Of a DNA stretch of 64,000 nucleotides, positions 32,320 through 44,847 are shown in pieces; within the stretch, counting starts at the first letter, position 1; every line of letters starts with the position of its first letter. A program made the position numbers and the translations under genes. The DNA comes from Conchocele bisecta. Taxonomy: Eukaryota; Mollusca; Bivalvia; Lucinida; Thyasiridae. Location of the stretch: assembly GCA_029237695.1 (NCBI GenBank), contig CM055266.1:110811370-110875369 (forward strand), in the 5' to 3' direction. A model generated the notes under the pieces. The model saw nothing but the letters and a program-made list of their open reading frames with translations. It was not told the origin of the DNA and made no database searches.

Positions 32320-32950
32320 AAAATAATCATCTCAGTGATTATAAAATGCGACTTGCCACAAAAAATGGTCGGATTGTGACCATTTCAGTTCCTGATCAAG
32401 TAACACTTCGATAACTACCGGTAGATACTAGTACCGGGTATATGTCAATTGTTGTTTACAATTAGGTATACATGGCAAAATTGGATACCCAATTCGCTAG
32501 TGATCAGTGCACAGTTGCGCAGCGCGGCTGATCTTGGGCTACACTGGTCACAAACTCAACAAGCCCCCATTTGGCATTGCGATTGAGTCACAAATTATAT
32601 AATCGGTTCAGCACAACCCCCAACCCCTACAATTTCGACCAACAAGCACAAATGTGCCAACAGTAAAGACAACTAGACAGCCAATAAACTACAGCTTCCA
32701 AGAGTTATGTCCCTTCCACTATCTTTTCTATGCTTCTAGTGGATGCTATAAAAATATGCATAACATGTAGCCTTTGTTGTCTGCAATATAACTTCAGGAA
32801 CAGCGGTAATTCTGGGTAAATACCTCTAACTACATTAAATTGCATTGCACAAGAGTTACGATGAAATAGTATTTCCAAATTTGCATTTGAAGAGTTCTTT
32901 GTTTGCTTCCTGCTTGAACATGTAGAGGTGACCCAAGACAGTTGCTACTA
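32320..32950. other. Stretch with a decayed B copy only
   Basis: CTTGGGCTACACTGGTCACA near 32515-32540 and nearby CATTTGGCATTGCGATTG are decayed B-family motifs. Nothing else recognised. Confidence 0.4.
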
Positions 32951-32953
32951 TAG

Positions 32954-33088
32954 CAGGGATTCCGCGGGCCACTTTCGCAATTGGTGATAAAAATAAACAT
33001 TAGGCAATAAAAAATTACAATTTTCGAAAAAAAATCAAAAAAAAAAAAAGAAGTGGCAATTTTTTTATTTTCCCCAGCGGAATCCCTG
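32954..33088. mobile_element. H-family MITE
   Basis: CAGGGATTCCGCGGGCC and CCCCAGCGGAATCCCTG ends, each flanked by CTATA on the outer side. Confidence 0.82.
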
Positions 33089-33314
33089 CTATAATATACT
33101 TATTAGATCAGTTTAGGATAATATTTCTATCTCATATTGTTGCCTTTCCTCTCAATAAGAATATTATAAAGTATGGATCTGAACGTCCAGCATTATTTAG
33201 ATAAATTTTAATGCTTATAGATTGTTTAGGCCTAGGAATATTAAAAATCGATTAGGCACAAACAAATTTTTTATAGGAATAAAATAAGTGTATAATTGTG
33301 TAACCATTCCGTCA

Positions 33315-33623
33315 TTTTTTGTTTTGTTTTTTTTTTGCTTATATTTAACGGCGGCACTGGCTCTAAGACCTTGCATGCCGTCTCCCAAGAATGGGAGGAA
33401 GAACGGAGGTAGAGATTTTTTGAGAGAAGCCGGTAATTCGTATTTACAGAGCAACTACGAATTATCGGTACCCATTTACAGCTGGGTGAACTGGAGCAGT
33501 GTGGATAAAGTGTGGATAAAGTGTCTTGCTCAAGGACACAACGCACGCCGCTAGTCAGGCTCGAACCCACGACCCTTGGATCAGTAGTCCGACACACTAA
33601 CCATTACGCCACGGCGCTCCACG
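33315..33623 (-). mobile_element. tRNA-derived SINE (head 1) with shared 3' tail
   Basis: Read on the minus strand: GGCGTAATGGTTAGTGTGTC (A box), GGTCGTGGGTTCGAGCC (B box), then CCTTGAGCAAGACACTTTAT and CAGCTGTAAATGGGTACC, which recall conserved central domains of metazoan V/Nin-type SINEs (from memory, not searched). It ends in a shared 3' tail and an A-rich end. TTCCGTCA flanks it at 33307-33314 and 33624-33631. Confidence 0.75.
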
Positions 33624-33751
33624 TTCCGTCAGTTGTAAACATTACAAGTGTCCGCTATACAGATATAATATTTTAATAACCTGTAATTTATTGAATGATA
33701 CTGAAAGAGATACGTGTTTAGACCAGGCTTCTTTGATATTAATTAAATGCA

Positions 33752-34141
33752 GGGCTCCAGATAAGGAATTAGTAATTGAATATTGTCACTCCATCATTTC
33801 TAAAGCAATTGGGAATTTCAAAATTTTAATTGGGTAAAATAAAATTACACTACTGTTTACACATCAACAGACAGCAATTATTGAATAGTTTGCTTCGAAA
33901 TGAAAACATGTCTTGGCATTTCATTAGAATTGTCTCCTTGGAGACAATTCTAATGAAATACCAAGATGTGTTTTCATGGAAAATAAGAAAAATATGCTAC
34001 ATTTGTGGTCTGTTCATTGTTTCCTGCAGCATGATAAAGGTACCACAACATTTGTATTGCTTTTTGATACTCGCTACTTCTGATTTCAATTGGGTTTTTG
34101 GCAATTTTACTTGGATATTTAAGCAAATACGCAGCTTATCT
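33752..34141. mobile_element. Q-family MITE
   Basis: GGGCTCCAGATAAGGAATTA start; core CATTAGAATTGTCTCCTTGG with a perfect inverse; end CAAATACGCAGCTTATCT. The last bases (GGAGC) are lost. Confidence 0.75.
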
Positions 34142-34149
34142 ATGTAAAT

Positions 34150-34400
34150 GTGTGACCTGAATAAATATTTTTATCAACATATTATAATGTATGATCATTG
34201 CACATCAAACAATAAATAGAAAGAATGTATATTTGTTTCAGTTACCTTTTATGGAAACACAGTTACCACCCCTGATATCAAGAGTAGCAATTCACATTTG
34301 ATATAACCAGTATAATGAACTTTAATGCCAATGAACACGTCAAACAATGGAAATGATTGTTTATTTTGCCAGAAAATGTTGATATCTAAAGAATGGGAAA
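34150..34400. mobile_element. R-family internal fragment
   Basis: TGATCATTGCACATCAAACA, CCCCTGATATCAAGAG and GTTTATTTTGCCAGAAAATG match the inner arm of the R copy at 55760-56370. Terminal sequence is missing. Confidence 0.55.
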
Positions 34401-34610
34401 ACATGTCTATGTATTAATTTATTATTATACCTGGAATGTGAGAATGCTGGTTTATAAGTAGAATGTTAAGAAACTTGAATATTTGTATTTCAACTACACG
34501 TTTACATGCGGTGATAAATAGATAATATTCAATATTTTTGGTATTTATACTGATTTTTCTAATACTTGTTTATAGAAAGTATTTTGTCTTCAATAAAATT
34601 GTACAAAATG

Positions 34611-34876
34611 TAGCCCAAAGTATACTTTAAGGGAGTAATATTTATTTTTCCGAAATGCATTATTTCATATAGAACTAACGACTGCATATATTTTATGATT
34701 AAAAGTATGCAGAATTATTATACTGAATTTATTACATTATCACAGCCATTTGGCTGTGATAATGTAATAAATTCAGTATAATAAAAATTAATCAATTTAT
34801 CGTTAAATTGAAAATTTCTCCCTCAAAGTATACTTTGCTAGATAAGTATACTTTGCGATGTTGGTGAAATCGGCTA
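34611..34876. mobile_element. F-family MITE
   Basis: Core CACAGCCATTTGGCTGTG, arms TACTGAATTTATTACATTAT, end GGTGAAATCGGCTA. Confidence 0.83.
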
Positions 34877-35650
34877 CTGGTCATCATCATTAGCTCGAGG
34901 ACTAAATACACATTCAACGAGAATTACTCATTGCCTGTGAGTAACAGTAAAGCAAATATTTCCAATTGACAGTGTAACAATTATATAATCAACTTCAAAT
35001 AAAACAAATATCAATTTATATTCTATACAGATTTAAATTAAATAAATTATATACCCTATTAATTAGCAACATTTGACGAAAAAGTAAAATAAACTTAATT
35101 TCAAAATAAGTAACAAGTTTCACATGATGCTATTTAATTAAACAAAACAAAATTAACAAAAAACTGAAAACAGAATAATTAATTAACAACGAACATCAAT
35201 TAACTATTCACTATGTATGATAAATACCTTTCTAAAATCATGATGTTTTCTATATGCTGGTACCACTGTGTATCTGTCCTTGATAGTCACTTCAACATAA
35301 CATACGCATGATATGTCTCCAACTGAATGAAATATTTCTGTACTCCGTTATTTAATATACTTTGTTTCTTTCTAATAAGGAACTTATAAAGAAAAATAAC
35401 TACATGAGGAGTGGTGTTTATTACCCAAGACTAGGATGGAGCATGGCATGGCTTGACCACAGGTTCATCACAGAACAATAAAGTAAGCATGGTCGCAGAC
35501 CAGCATAGATGAGATCATATGACCACGGATAATTAATTTACTTCTAAAAACATAAACAATTTAGTTTTGTGAAGAAAAAATTATTTTTTTCTTCACAAAA
35601 CTAAAGGTTTACATTTATTGTGAAGACATTAAACACAGTGTTTTCTTTCA
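34877..35650. other. AT-rich stretch with one hairpin
   Basis: A hairpin TTAGTTTTGTGAAGAAAAAA with its inverted copy lies at about 35563-35605. The rest carries no recognised feature. Confidence 0.45.
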
Positions 35651-36840
35651 AAACAGAGTGGGTTTTTCAGCACCTATAATGGTCATGTTTAGCGTAAGGT
35701 ACCGTTTCTCACGGCCAGCCAGTTGTCATGAGGCTGATATTCCATCCAGTAAGTTCTGGCATGTTTATCCCTTTATTGAGGTGGGTCTGTTTATGGCAGG
35801 TGCTGACCACAATTTCAGAACTCCACTGCCATGTCAAACATGTCTCACAGTAGGTTTGTACAACTGGTCACAAAAAATGGCCTTATTCTATTTTTACCCA
35901 TGTAGTGTATTCTGATTCTGTGAGCATTCCTCTGGAACTGGATACAGATGTAAATATTTTTCTACACGGTCATATAAACAATTTTGAATTTTTTTTATTG
36001 TCTGTTTTTTTACTTATTTTCAATATTTATAAAAAAATACCTGTTTTGACGTCACATGTGCTATCAAAACATATTTTTGTTGTAAAAATAAATCAATGGC
36101 ATTGTTATTAACTAAGCTAATCCCCTCGCTGGCAGCCTTGATAATAAAAAAAAAAGAAGAAGAAGTTTTTGCCTAACAAACCAGGTGAACACAAGTCCTC
36201 AGTGACCTTGGGCGGTCGGACGTATGCAAAACAAAGCACCATACCTAGACACACATTGTGGCCAAATATCATCAAAATCGATGAAATGGTTCATGAGTTA
36301 TTGAACGAGATGGCCGCAGCCCGCATGTCGCGCCCGCATGCTTTGACAGTATACCAAAAAACTTTAACCAAAAACTTTAACCTGGACGCACATACGTACG
36401 GATGTACGCCAATGTGCCAACTATGTCGCGCTGTCAGCAAGCGGGCGCGAGATTCTGTTTGTAAAACATGGGTATGCCCCCTGCCATATTTACTGGACTA
36501 AACAAAGAAAACCTATTGCAAAAATCTTTAGGTCTTTTTGACCATCACATAATCGCTGAAAGACTTGGCATATTTTTATCTAAAATTATTGTCAAGGTCA
36601 TGTTAATGGTTGCATGTGTGTGTGTACCGAATCACCTTCGAACAAACAGTATAAATCCTTATTAGGCTGCAGGATGGCGCTTTGAAGCTAGATTTACCAA
36701 TAATGACATAATCAAAATACAAATTTCTATATTTTTTGACAATTATAATTAAAATACTCATTCAGAAAATTGGATAGCCCTGTGGCATTTATTAGAATAA
36801 TTACCGGTATGGTATGTTAGTGACTGGAAAAATTAGTGCC
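35651..36840. other. Possible old retroelement tail, otherwise unassigned
   Basis: An A/GAA-rich run at about 36145-36165 is followed by moderately GC-rich sequence (GACCTTGGGCGGTCGGACG, ATCATCAAAATCGATGAAAT). It reminds me of 3' regions of invertebrate LINEs, but no protein domain is present. Short ORFs here are not supported. Confidence 0.3.
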
Positions 36841-36844
36841 CATT

Positions 36845-36945
36845 TGTGAAGACCCAGACCAGATCTGCACAGTCTGATTAGTAGCTGCACTGTTCGGTAT
36901 TAATTCAGTGAGACACGCTTCTAACAAACAGTATAGATCCTAATG
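36845..36945. mobile_element. B-family fragment
   Basis: CACAGTCTGATTAGTAGCTG, then CACGCTTCTAACAAACAGTA, match the middle of B. Both ends are missing. Confidence 0.6.
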
Positions 36946-37073
36946 AGAAAGCAGGAGCGTGCTAGCAGAAAATTAAGATGGTACATTGAGTACAAAATTA
37001 ATGCTATATGCCCCAATTTACCATCCACATATCAGTTAATTTGATATTTTTCCTAAATAAATTTCCACATAAT

Positions 37074-37321
37074 TATGTGACTGGAGAAATGTGGCTTATA
37101 GGTTATGCGACCAGTGTAGTCCCAGATCAGCCTGCGCAGCTGCGCAGTCTGATCTGGGACTACACTGTTCGCAATTCCATCAATGAAACACCAGTCATGT
37201 TACACGTGTAACAAACAAACAATATAGATTCGTTGTCATACCGCAGGATTGTGCTATTTAATCATCAGCTACACTGGTCACAAATCACTTAAGCCCCTAT
37301 TTCTCCAGTCACAGCCACATA
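37074..37321. mobile_element. B-family MITE, nearly full length
   Basis: Starts TGTGACTGGAGAAATGTGGC and ends ATTTCTCCAGTCACAGCCAC. The first hairpin is CAGATCAGCCTGCGCAGC with its inverted partner. Confidence 0.82.
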
Positions 37322-37574
37322 TTTGTTTTCACCCTTGGGGCGCCCCCTGGTGGTCAGTCACTGTGCCCCTTGACCAAATACATTCTAGATATGCTAATGA
37401 TTTGTATTAGTTTTACAGATAAAATAACATAACATCTGCCACCATATTTTTCCTCTGACAGCTGGCTTATGTAACAGCTATGACCTCCTGGGTCAAAAGG
37501 TTCCCCCATTAGCCATGGAAGCAATTATGAAAATGTGCACATCTTTGCTTCAGGGAGGCGTGAAATGATACTAC

Positions 37575-38599
37575 AGGCTGTTTTACAAAACCTGCCCAAA
37601 TTGTACAGCCATATAAAACAATGCAAAAACAATATTTTTTCTTCAGATAAAAATTTAAGAAAGAGCCTTCTTTTTATTTCGTAAAATTTTGTCATATTGA
37701 TTTTATTACGAAAAATTGATTTGCCTATGGGAATTTAAAATGGGGGAAAAGGAAGTGGAAGAGCTGGAGGAGTAAAAAATACGAAAATAATTGGAAATTG
37801 ACTCTGAAACATGGCTAGATAGCTTGGAATTGATCTAAATAAGAAAACAAAAGTTAGATTTTCAAAATCGGTCCACAATTTCTGAAATTAGAAAAAAATC
37901 CCAATGTTAAAGATGGGGAAATCAATATTGAACCAAATTTCACAAAATAATAGGCACATTCTTAAATTTTGCTATAATTTAATATTATCCAAAAAAATAT
38001 TGCTTTTGCATTGTCTATAGCCGTAAAATTTGGACACCAGGTTTCGTGAAACAGACAGTAGTGCTTATTTTTAACCCTTACACAGCTGAATTAATTTTCC
38101 ATTTTTCTCAATAAAAACATGTTTTGACAACAATTTAGATTTACTGTCTGTTTCACGAAAGCTGGCCAAGTTTTACGGCTATATAAACAATGCAAAGACT
38201 ATTTGTTTTGCTAATATTAAATAAAAGGGAACTTTAAGAATGAGCCTCCTTTTTATTTCCCCATGTTAAATCCCCAGACATCTTCAGAGGGGAATTTTTT
38301 CGAATTTCAGAACTAGTGGACCGATTTTAAAAATTTAACTTTTGTTTTCTTAGTTAAATAATTTCTAAGCTATCTAGCCAGGTTTCGGAAGCAATTATGC
38401 TGAATTAAATGTTGTCGTCTGCTGGAAATGTTTTATTTTCAATATTTCTCGACAAAAATCTGGTTTTGACAGCACATGAGAATCGTCTCCGGTTGGAGAC
38501 GATTCTCACGTGCCGTCAAAACCAGTTTTTTGTTAAGAATAAAAGCAAAAATGAAAAACAGCAGACGGTAATTTCCGTCAACAGCGTAGGAAGGGTTAA
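37575..38599. mobile_element. N, D and D2 elements mixed together
   Basis: An N copy (about 37575-38060) is followed by a D left half starting TTAACCCTTACACAGCTGAA at 38071. At 38141 a second N piece (ACTGTCTGTTTCACGAAAGC) interrupts it. From about 38396 a D2 right part follows, with core GAATCGTCTCCGGTTGGAGA, ending TTAA at 38599. Confidence 0.7.
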
Positions 38600-39109
38600 G
38601 TTGCACAATAAACATCACACAAGCACATTTATGTATCATTGGTATACAGATGTCAGTCCCAAACCCTATCGTTTTGCTGATCGTTGTAACCATTTTACAC
38701 CATGGTATGCTTTTACACCATGGTAGGGGGATTATTTCCTAGGCTGCACTTTCATTGGTTGGGGGATATTGTCCTACCTTGAATTTTGACCGGGGATTTT
38801 CACAGCAAATATTTTCATAGTGTTTGCACACGGTGTGTGGTATTATAATTAACACAATTATCAGCATATGTAACAAACTGTCAATTGTTGATGATGTAAG
38901 GAGTATTTTTTTAAAAATAGCCAGTCACTATTAGTCATAATAAGCTGCTCACATTGTTGGTTTCATCATCATTTCTTTGCAATCCGATGATATGCAATTT
39001 TGTTATGGATAATTTAAAATATTATTAATATTTTTGAATAAAGGTGTATGCTGTGATCATACATGTTTACGAGTGACGACAACATATTCCTTCCTTCATG
39101 CCGAAATAC
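38600..39109. other. No feature recognised
   Basis: A duplicated TTTACACCATGGTA occurs twice near 38693-38723. The rest is AT-rich without signal. Confidence 0.4.
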
Positions 39110-39308
39110 TTAACCTTTACTACTCTGAGTTAAGTTTTGTCGTCTACTGGAAATGTTTTATTTTTAATATTTCTCCACAAAAACCTGTTTTGACAGCGCA
39201 TGAGAATTGTCTCCAGTGGATAGGCTGTCAAAATCGAATGAATGAAATGAAAAGCACAAATGAAAAACAGCACACAACAATTTCCGTCTACAGCGTAGTA
39301 AGGGTTAA
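39110..39308. mobile_element. D2-family MITE with core deletion
   Basis: TTAACCTTTACTACTCTGAG to GCGTAGTAAGGGTTAA. The core inverse is lost after CTCCAGTGGATAGG. Confidence 0.78.
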
Positions 39309-39370
39309 CATAGCTAGTTTTTCCTCATCATGTGTCTCCATTGGGTATCTTGTTATTGTGTGTACCATAC

Positions 39371-39632
39371 AGTGGCGTAGCCCGCTTCTTACCAAGGGGT
39401 GCAAATTGTTGAATGAGTTTGGAAATGGGTGCAGGAATATCCTTCCCCCAGAAACAAACATTCATTTCTACCTTCAATTACCTTGATTTGAAAGAATGCC
39501 ATTTGTCAGTTCCTACTGGCCATATCTGCCAATATTTTAGCAGGCCATTACTTCCCGGACCAGCACCTCACACACACACCCCTCCCCCACCCCACCCCAC
39601 CCCTAGGCAAGAACATAGCTATGCCTCTGCAG
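39371..39632. mobile_element. Element with CAGTGGCGTAGC ends (tentative)
   Basis: CAGTGGCGTAGCCC at the left and GCTATGCCTCTG at the right are imperfect inverted ends, a pattern common in animal DNA transposons. It contains a CA/CCCCACC simple repeat near 39567-39603. Confidence 0.5.
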
Positions 39633-39998
39633 TATGCAAATTGTCAGTTCTGACTTGCCATATCTGCCATAGCATGCCATAAGTTCCCTGTAGGAAACCC
39701 CCACACTCTTTATCTCTCAAAAACAGAGCCAACAAACATCATGTGCAGTTGCATAACCGCCTAAGCATACTTCAAACACAAACTGACCACACTGATAACA
39801 GCACTAATGCCATGTGGCAGCAGGGGTGTATTGGAAATCCCACCTAGTCCTGTCAGTCCCCAGTCTGAGACAAGGGGCAGGAAATTACCATATTTATTGT
39901 AATAAATGCCCCGAGGGCTATGCAATTTGTGTGATCAAATCTTGGAAAATACAATGTTTTTGCTTATACAGGTATAAGCTACAGAAACAAGTAGGTAA

Positions 39999-40468
39999 CC
40001 AGTGCTCCAGATAAGGAATTAGTAATTGAGTATTGTCACTCCATCATGTCTGAAGCAATTGGGTATTTCAAAATTTTAATAGGGTAAAATAAAATCACAC
40101 AACTGTTTACACATCAACAGACAGCAATTGTTGAATAGTTTGCTTAGAAATGAAAACATGTCTTGGCATTTCATTAGAATTGTCTCCTTGGAGACAATTC
40201 TAATGAAATACCAAGATGTGTTTTCTTAGAAAAGTATGCTATATTTGTGGTCTGTTTATTTGCAAGGAGACAATTCTAATGAAATACCAAGATGTGTTTT
40301 CTTCGAAAAGAAGAAAAGTATGTTATATTTGTGGTCTGTTTATTGTTTTCTGCAGCATGATGAAGGTACCACAAATTTGTTATTGCTTTTTGATACTCGC
40401 TACTTCTGATTTCAATTGTTTTTTTTTGGGGTACTTAAAGCAAATACGCAGCTTATCTGGAGCACTGG
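39999..40468. mobile_element. Q-family MITE with internal duplication
   Basis: Ends CCAGTGCTCCAGATAAGG and CTTATCTGGAGCACTGG. The right half of the core (ACAATTCTAATGAAATACCA, then TATTTGTGGTCTGTTTATT) is present twice, at about 40190-40261 and 40269-40345. Confidence 0.83.
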
Positions 40469-40770
40469 ACAAGAAAAAGAGTAGTCTTATTTTCACATTC
40501 TCATCTATTCAACATAATTCATGTCTGATTTCATGTCTGAAAATCTCTGATAACAGACTGACAACAAACCAGAGATTTGACCATTGCTAAGTGACCAAAC
40601 TGTTTTCCTGCAAATTATCTTTGTCCAGTTTACAGAATTACATAACCAGAAAATGGATCATGTCAAAATGAACTAAAACAAACACTGGACACTCAGTAAA
40701 GCAAATGTTTGGACAAAGGGGTTATTATAATTTTTAGACAAGATTGTGAATCATAGACGGAGAACCTGGA
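40469..40770. other. No feature recognised
   Basis: Low-repeat AT-rich DNA. A B-family left end (GGCTGTGACTGGAGAAATGG) follows at 40772. Confidence 0.35.
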
Positions 40771-40900
40771 TAATGTGGCTGTGACTGGAGAAATGGGGCT
40801 TATGGCAAATCAACAATACATTTGCAAAAGTAAAATACGCATTGAATTTGAAACATGGGGGTATAATACTCTTTAGATACACAGCTTATCTGGAGCTCTG

Positions 40901-41202
40901 TAGCCTATTTCACCAACATTGCAAAGTATAATTATCTAGCAAAGTATACTTTAAGGGAGAAATTTTCAATTTTAGGATAAATTTATTAACTTTTATTATA
41001 CTGAATTTATTACATTATCACAGCCATTTTGGCTGTGATAATGTAATAAATTCAGTATAATAATTCTGCATAATTTTCATCATGAAATATATGCAGTCGT
41101 TAGTTCTATATGAAATAATGCATTTCGGAAAAATAAATAATTACTCCCTCAAAGTATACTTTGCTAGAAAAGTATACTTTGCAATGTTGGTGAAATAGGC
41201 TA
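40901..41202. mobile_element. F-family MITE, full length
   Basis: TAGCCTATTTCACCAACATT to GTTGGTGAAATAGGCTA; core CAGCCATTTTGGCTG. Best copy of the family in the window. A short Q right end (GCTTATCTGGAGCTCTG) lies immediately before it. Confidence 0.88.
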
Positions 41203-41403
41203 CTGGTAAGTCTAGATCCTGATCATCTAGAATATTCTGATATGGATGATATTGCTTGTTGGAAGCAGGCCATTGTGCTTTACCGACAGTATGGCGACCA
41301 GTGTACGTAGATCCTGATTAGACTGCGGATGAAGTAGTACAGAACATGGGAAGTTCCGGACGGATGAAGATGAAATCCACAGACTATACAACGGTCTACA
41401 CTG

Positions 41404-41566
41404 CAGGGATTCCGCTGGCGATCGCCACTTTCAGAATTGGCGATAAAAATAAACAATTGGCGATAAAAAATTACAATTTTCGAAAAAAAAAAAAAAAAAA
41501 ATTGTAATTTTTTATCGCCAATTTTTTGAAGTGGCGATTTTTTTATTTTCCCCAGCGGAATCCCTG
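41404..41566. mobile_element. H-family MITE
   Basis: CAGGGATTCCGCTGGCGATC to CCCCAGCGGAATCCCTG, with GCGATAAAAAATTACAATTT palindromic middle. Confidence 0.84.
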
Positions 41567-42045
41567 GATCCCTCATTACAACCCTAAAGTCGAAGCAACA
41601 ACATCTGGTGGTCTACTTTGTCCCTCCCTGGCAGCTATGTATTAGAGGGTATATACACCTAATGCCATGGTAATTCCAGCAACATAGATGTTTTTATCAC
41701 CTAACAGCCCTGGTCAGTTATATAACACTGCAAATAAACCCAGCAAAACTGACAGATTGAACAAATATTTACCCTGGTTATAATGTGGGCAATCTCACCC
41801 TGGCATTTTTACAGCAGAAAAATTACAGCCCCCATCCTGGAGTGGACACAAAGGGAATGGGCCCTAAAATTGTTAGCAATCTCAGGGGCTGGATGGACAA
41901 TGACCTTTATGAACTGTATAAATGGTTATCATGAAATAATAAAATTCATTAAATAAATAGCTGCTCTTTTAAAAGAGTGACCATGTACATATAATGTGCA
42001 TCGCTTCGGTGTTATATCAAATTATTAGTTATGAAAAGGTTATCG
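41567..42045. other. No feature recognised
   Basis: No coding or repeat signal that I can support. Confidence 0.35.
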
Positions 42046-42047
42046 CT

Positions 42048-42445
42048 TGATCTATGTACACAAGGTGCATGATCACACGTGGTTACAACAACAACAACGT
42101 CGCCCATTCCAAAGTAAGTATTATTTGATATTTTCTTTAATATGCAACGGATTTTGATGAAATATGGCGCAGCAAACGCGTCTTCATGAGCTGCATTTGG
42201 TGGTCTATGGAGTTTGGCACAGATTTATGTCGTTTTTGCGAAGAATCGATTTCCGGAAATCGATTCTTCGCAAAAACGACAGAAGTGTGGGCGAAAATAC
42301 AGAGACCACAAAGTGCAGCTTAACAAGACGCGTTTGATGCGCATTTTTCATCAAAATCCGTTACGTAATAAGGACACTATAAAAGAATAATACTTTGAAT
42401 CGGTACTTGTTGTTGTTGTTAGTACCACATGATCATACACCTTGC
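42048..42445. mobile_element. O: long palindromic element
   Basis: Arms include ACACAAGGTGCATGATCACA / GATCATACACCTTG, ACGGATTTTGATGAAA / TTTCATCAAAATCCGT-type and a perfect centre GAAGAATCGATTTCC / GGAAATCGATTCTTC followed by GCAAAAACGACA. Single copy here. Confidence 0.78.
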
Positions 42446-42667
42446 TTGGTACAGTACATATGGTACAACATTTATTATTTAATGTATTGTTTAATAGCTT
42501 ATATAGAATGTCCAAATATCCAGACATATTTTTCTTTGTTTCTTATTTGTTAATCAAACTGAAATATAATCAACCCATTATAATAAGCAGAATACCCATA
42601 TTCCGGTTTAAAAATATTTTCCCACTATGTTAACACTAGTCTTGTCCTTGAAAGTCTATGTCGTGAT

Positions 42668-42722
42668 CACTCATTGAACCGTCTCAACGAGATGGTTCAA
42701 ATGGTGGTCACAGCATATACTT
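42668..42722. mobile_element. L-type hairpin
   Basis: GAACCGTCTCAACGAGATGG, then TTCAAATGGTGGTCAC, with CACTCATT at the left. Confidence 0.6.
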
Positions 42723-42790
42723 TACACAAATATTTATAGTTTCCTTCTATAAACAAAATATTTTGTATGGCATGAAATGTATCTCAGTAT

Positions 42791-42961
42791 CAGGGATTCC
42801 ATTGGGGAAAATAAAAAAATCGCTACTTCAAAAAAAATAAAACAATTGGCGATAAAAAATTACAATTTTCGGGAAAAAAATCCAAAAACATTTGGTTTTT
42901 ATCGCCAATTGTTTATTTTTATCGCCAATTGCGAAAGTGGCGATCGCCAGCGGAATCCCTG
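42791..42961. mobile_element. H-family MITE with 6-bp flanking repeat
   Basis: CAGGGATTCCATTGGGG to CCAGCGGAATCCCTG; CAGTAT flanks both sides. Confidence 0.84.
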
Positions 42962-43428
42962 CAGTATGAAAGCAGATTTTCACATGGACTAGTGGTTCAT
43001 GTGGCTTCATGAGTTAGAAATAAGTACATGCATCTAATTCATCAATAAACAGCATTAGCCTGATCTGATTATACTCTTATCAACACCAGTCCAGTTATCA
43101 GGGTCAAAGGGGTCACAATTATTGTTTTATCAAACTTCAAAAATCAGGAGAAATTAACCCCATGTCCACAACATTGGGAACTCATGGTAGAGAAATTAAT
43201 TGGAAACGGGTGGGGGTAACATACAGTGTATATCTCCAAAGAAAATCATGAAAATCCTGTGAATTCAATGTGAATCAGTATCTAAACCCAACATTTTATT
43301 TGAAGATTAAGCATGGACAGTGAAAAGTACATTCTTGGACTACAGTGGTCGACATATGGATGGGCATGTTTGTGCTAAATTGAAACTCAAATGAATGAAT
43401 GTTTAACAGTGCAACACTACAGTAAAGT
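42962..43428. other. No feature recognised
   Basis: Low-repeat sequence, no gene found. Confidence 0.35.
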
Positions 43429-43629
43429 CAGAGCTCCAGTTAAGGTGCGTAATTTCACCAACTTACAACTTAATTGGGGTGAAATTTTGTTATTTCTTCA
43501 TCAAAAATGGCAAGTTGGGAGGCCTTTAGAATCGTCTCATTGAGACGATTCTAAAGCACTCCCAACTTGCCATTTTTGATGGAGAAATAATAAATTTACC
43601 TCCAAATTACGCACCTTAACTGGAGCTCT
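43429..43629. mobile_element. P-family palindromic MITE
   Basis: CAGAGCTCCAGTTAAGGTGC to CACCTTAACTGGAGCTCTG; core CTTTAGAATCGTCTCATTG and inverse. The ends resemble Q, the core resembles D2. Confidence 0.82.
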
Positions 43630-44520
43630 GGAAGTGCAATTGTAATGTGTAATGAAATACATGTAACCAATCCAGTAATTTTACATACATCTGATTTGAT
43701 ATTTACATATGTGTAATGAAACAATATTTTAAAATTACGGTATTTATTATTTTGTATGCGAAAATAACATATTTTGATCCTATTTTCCATGTTTTGATCT
43801 CCACGAATAGCATAGCCCCGGGGGCGTTTATTAGAATTAATACGGTACTTTAAAAATTACATCATAATAAAAAGTGAATGTGAACAAATAAAAAAAAATG
43901 TCCAGTTTCAAATGTTAGTTGAATAATGATAATGTAATGTCTCATCAAATAGTAATAAAAAAAAAATGTGACAAAAAATATTTTTTCTGCCAGCATATCG
44001 CCGCGCCCCCAAAATCAGGCAAGTAGGCTGGAGTGGTGGGAACTAAAGTAAATGTCATGCAGCGCCTTCCGCATGAGACATAAATACATGTACGTTTCGG
44101 CTTATATTTAAGGATGGGAATTGGCTGGCTCAAACACCTTCCATACCATGACACATGCACCTGTGGGAAAGTGTTAATTAATGATTCGCCAGCCCTGTGT
44201 CTGGTCAGGTGGAAAGTGGGAGACCTGTTGTTGAATGACAATTAGCTGGATGGCACTGACATTTCCAGACCACATGGACAGTCCGGCCAATATATACACT
44301 GTCCAGTCAACTGATGGACATAGGACTATATGTACATCAGTTCAACATGATTATACAAGGTCACGCTGGATACAGCTGCTTTAATTCTTAAATTATTTCC
44401 ATATCTGCCTATTCAAATGAGGTCTATCATGAATGAAATGCACCTTATGACATTTGCAACCAGCATACACCCAGATCAGCGGTCCCAGGATGTCCAGTTA
44501 ATAGATGCTCCACTTTAATT
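43630..44520. other. Mostly unassigned; one short inverted element possible
   Basis: ACGGTATTTATTATTTTGTA near 43737 and GTTTATTAGAATTAATACGG near 43831-43850 may be ends of a ~110-base element. A decayed C right half (CCAGGATGTCCAGTTAATAG) lies near 44487. No gene. Confidence 0.4.
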
Positions 44521-44522
44521 CA

Positions 44523-44765
44523 GGGGGCCGTTTCACTAAACTTCGTACGACTAAAATGTTCGTAAGGGCAAATTTGGAATCGTCTGGAAAGTTCAATTGA
44601 TGGATTTACATTTATTGAGCATAGGCTGCTTATGCAGCCTATGCTCAATAAATGTAAATTCAATAATTGTTTACAAGAAAACATTGTTAATGTGAAATTT
44701 ACAGACTATCATAAGTTTGCACTTACAAACATTTTAGTCGTAAGAAGTTTAGTGAAACGGCTCCC
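44523..44765. mobile_element. I-family MITE
   Basis: GGGGGCCGTTTCACTAAACT to GTTTAGTGAAACGGCTCCC; centre GAGCATAGGCTGCTTATGC. Confidence 0.84.
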
Positions 44766-44847
44766 TGATCTATATCAGTGTCCAAGACAAATTTGCCTTA
44801 TGGGACTGCTGTCAGTGATCTGCCTGCACAATTTGTCTCTGCGGCCT

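Noticed and set aside
36169..36501. 110-residue plus-strand ORF
   Set aside because: No domain, and it follows an A/GAA-rich run in sequence that looks like an old retroelement tail.
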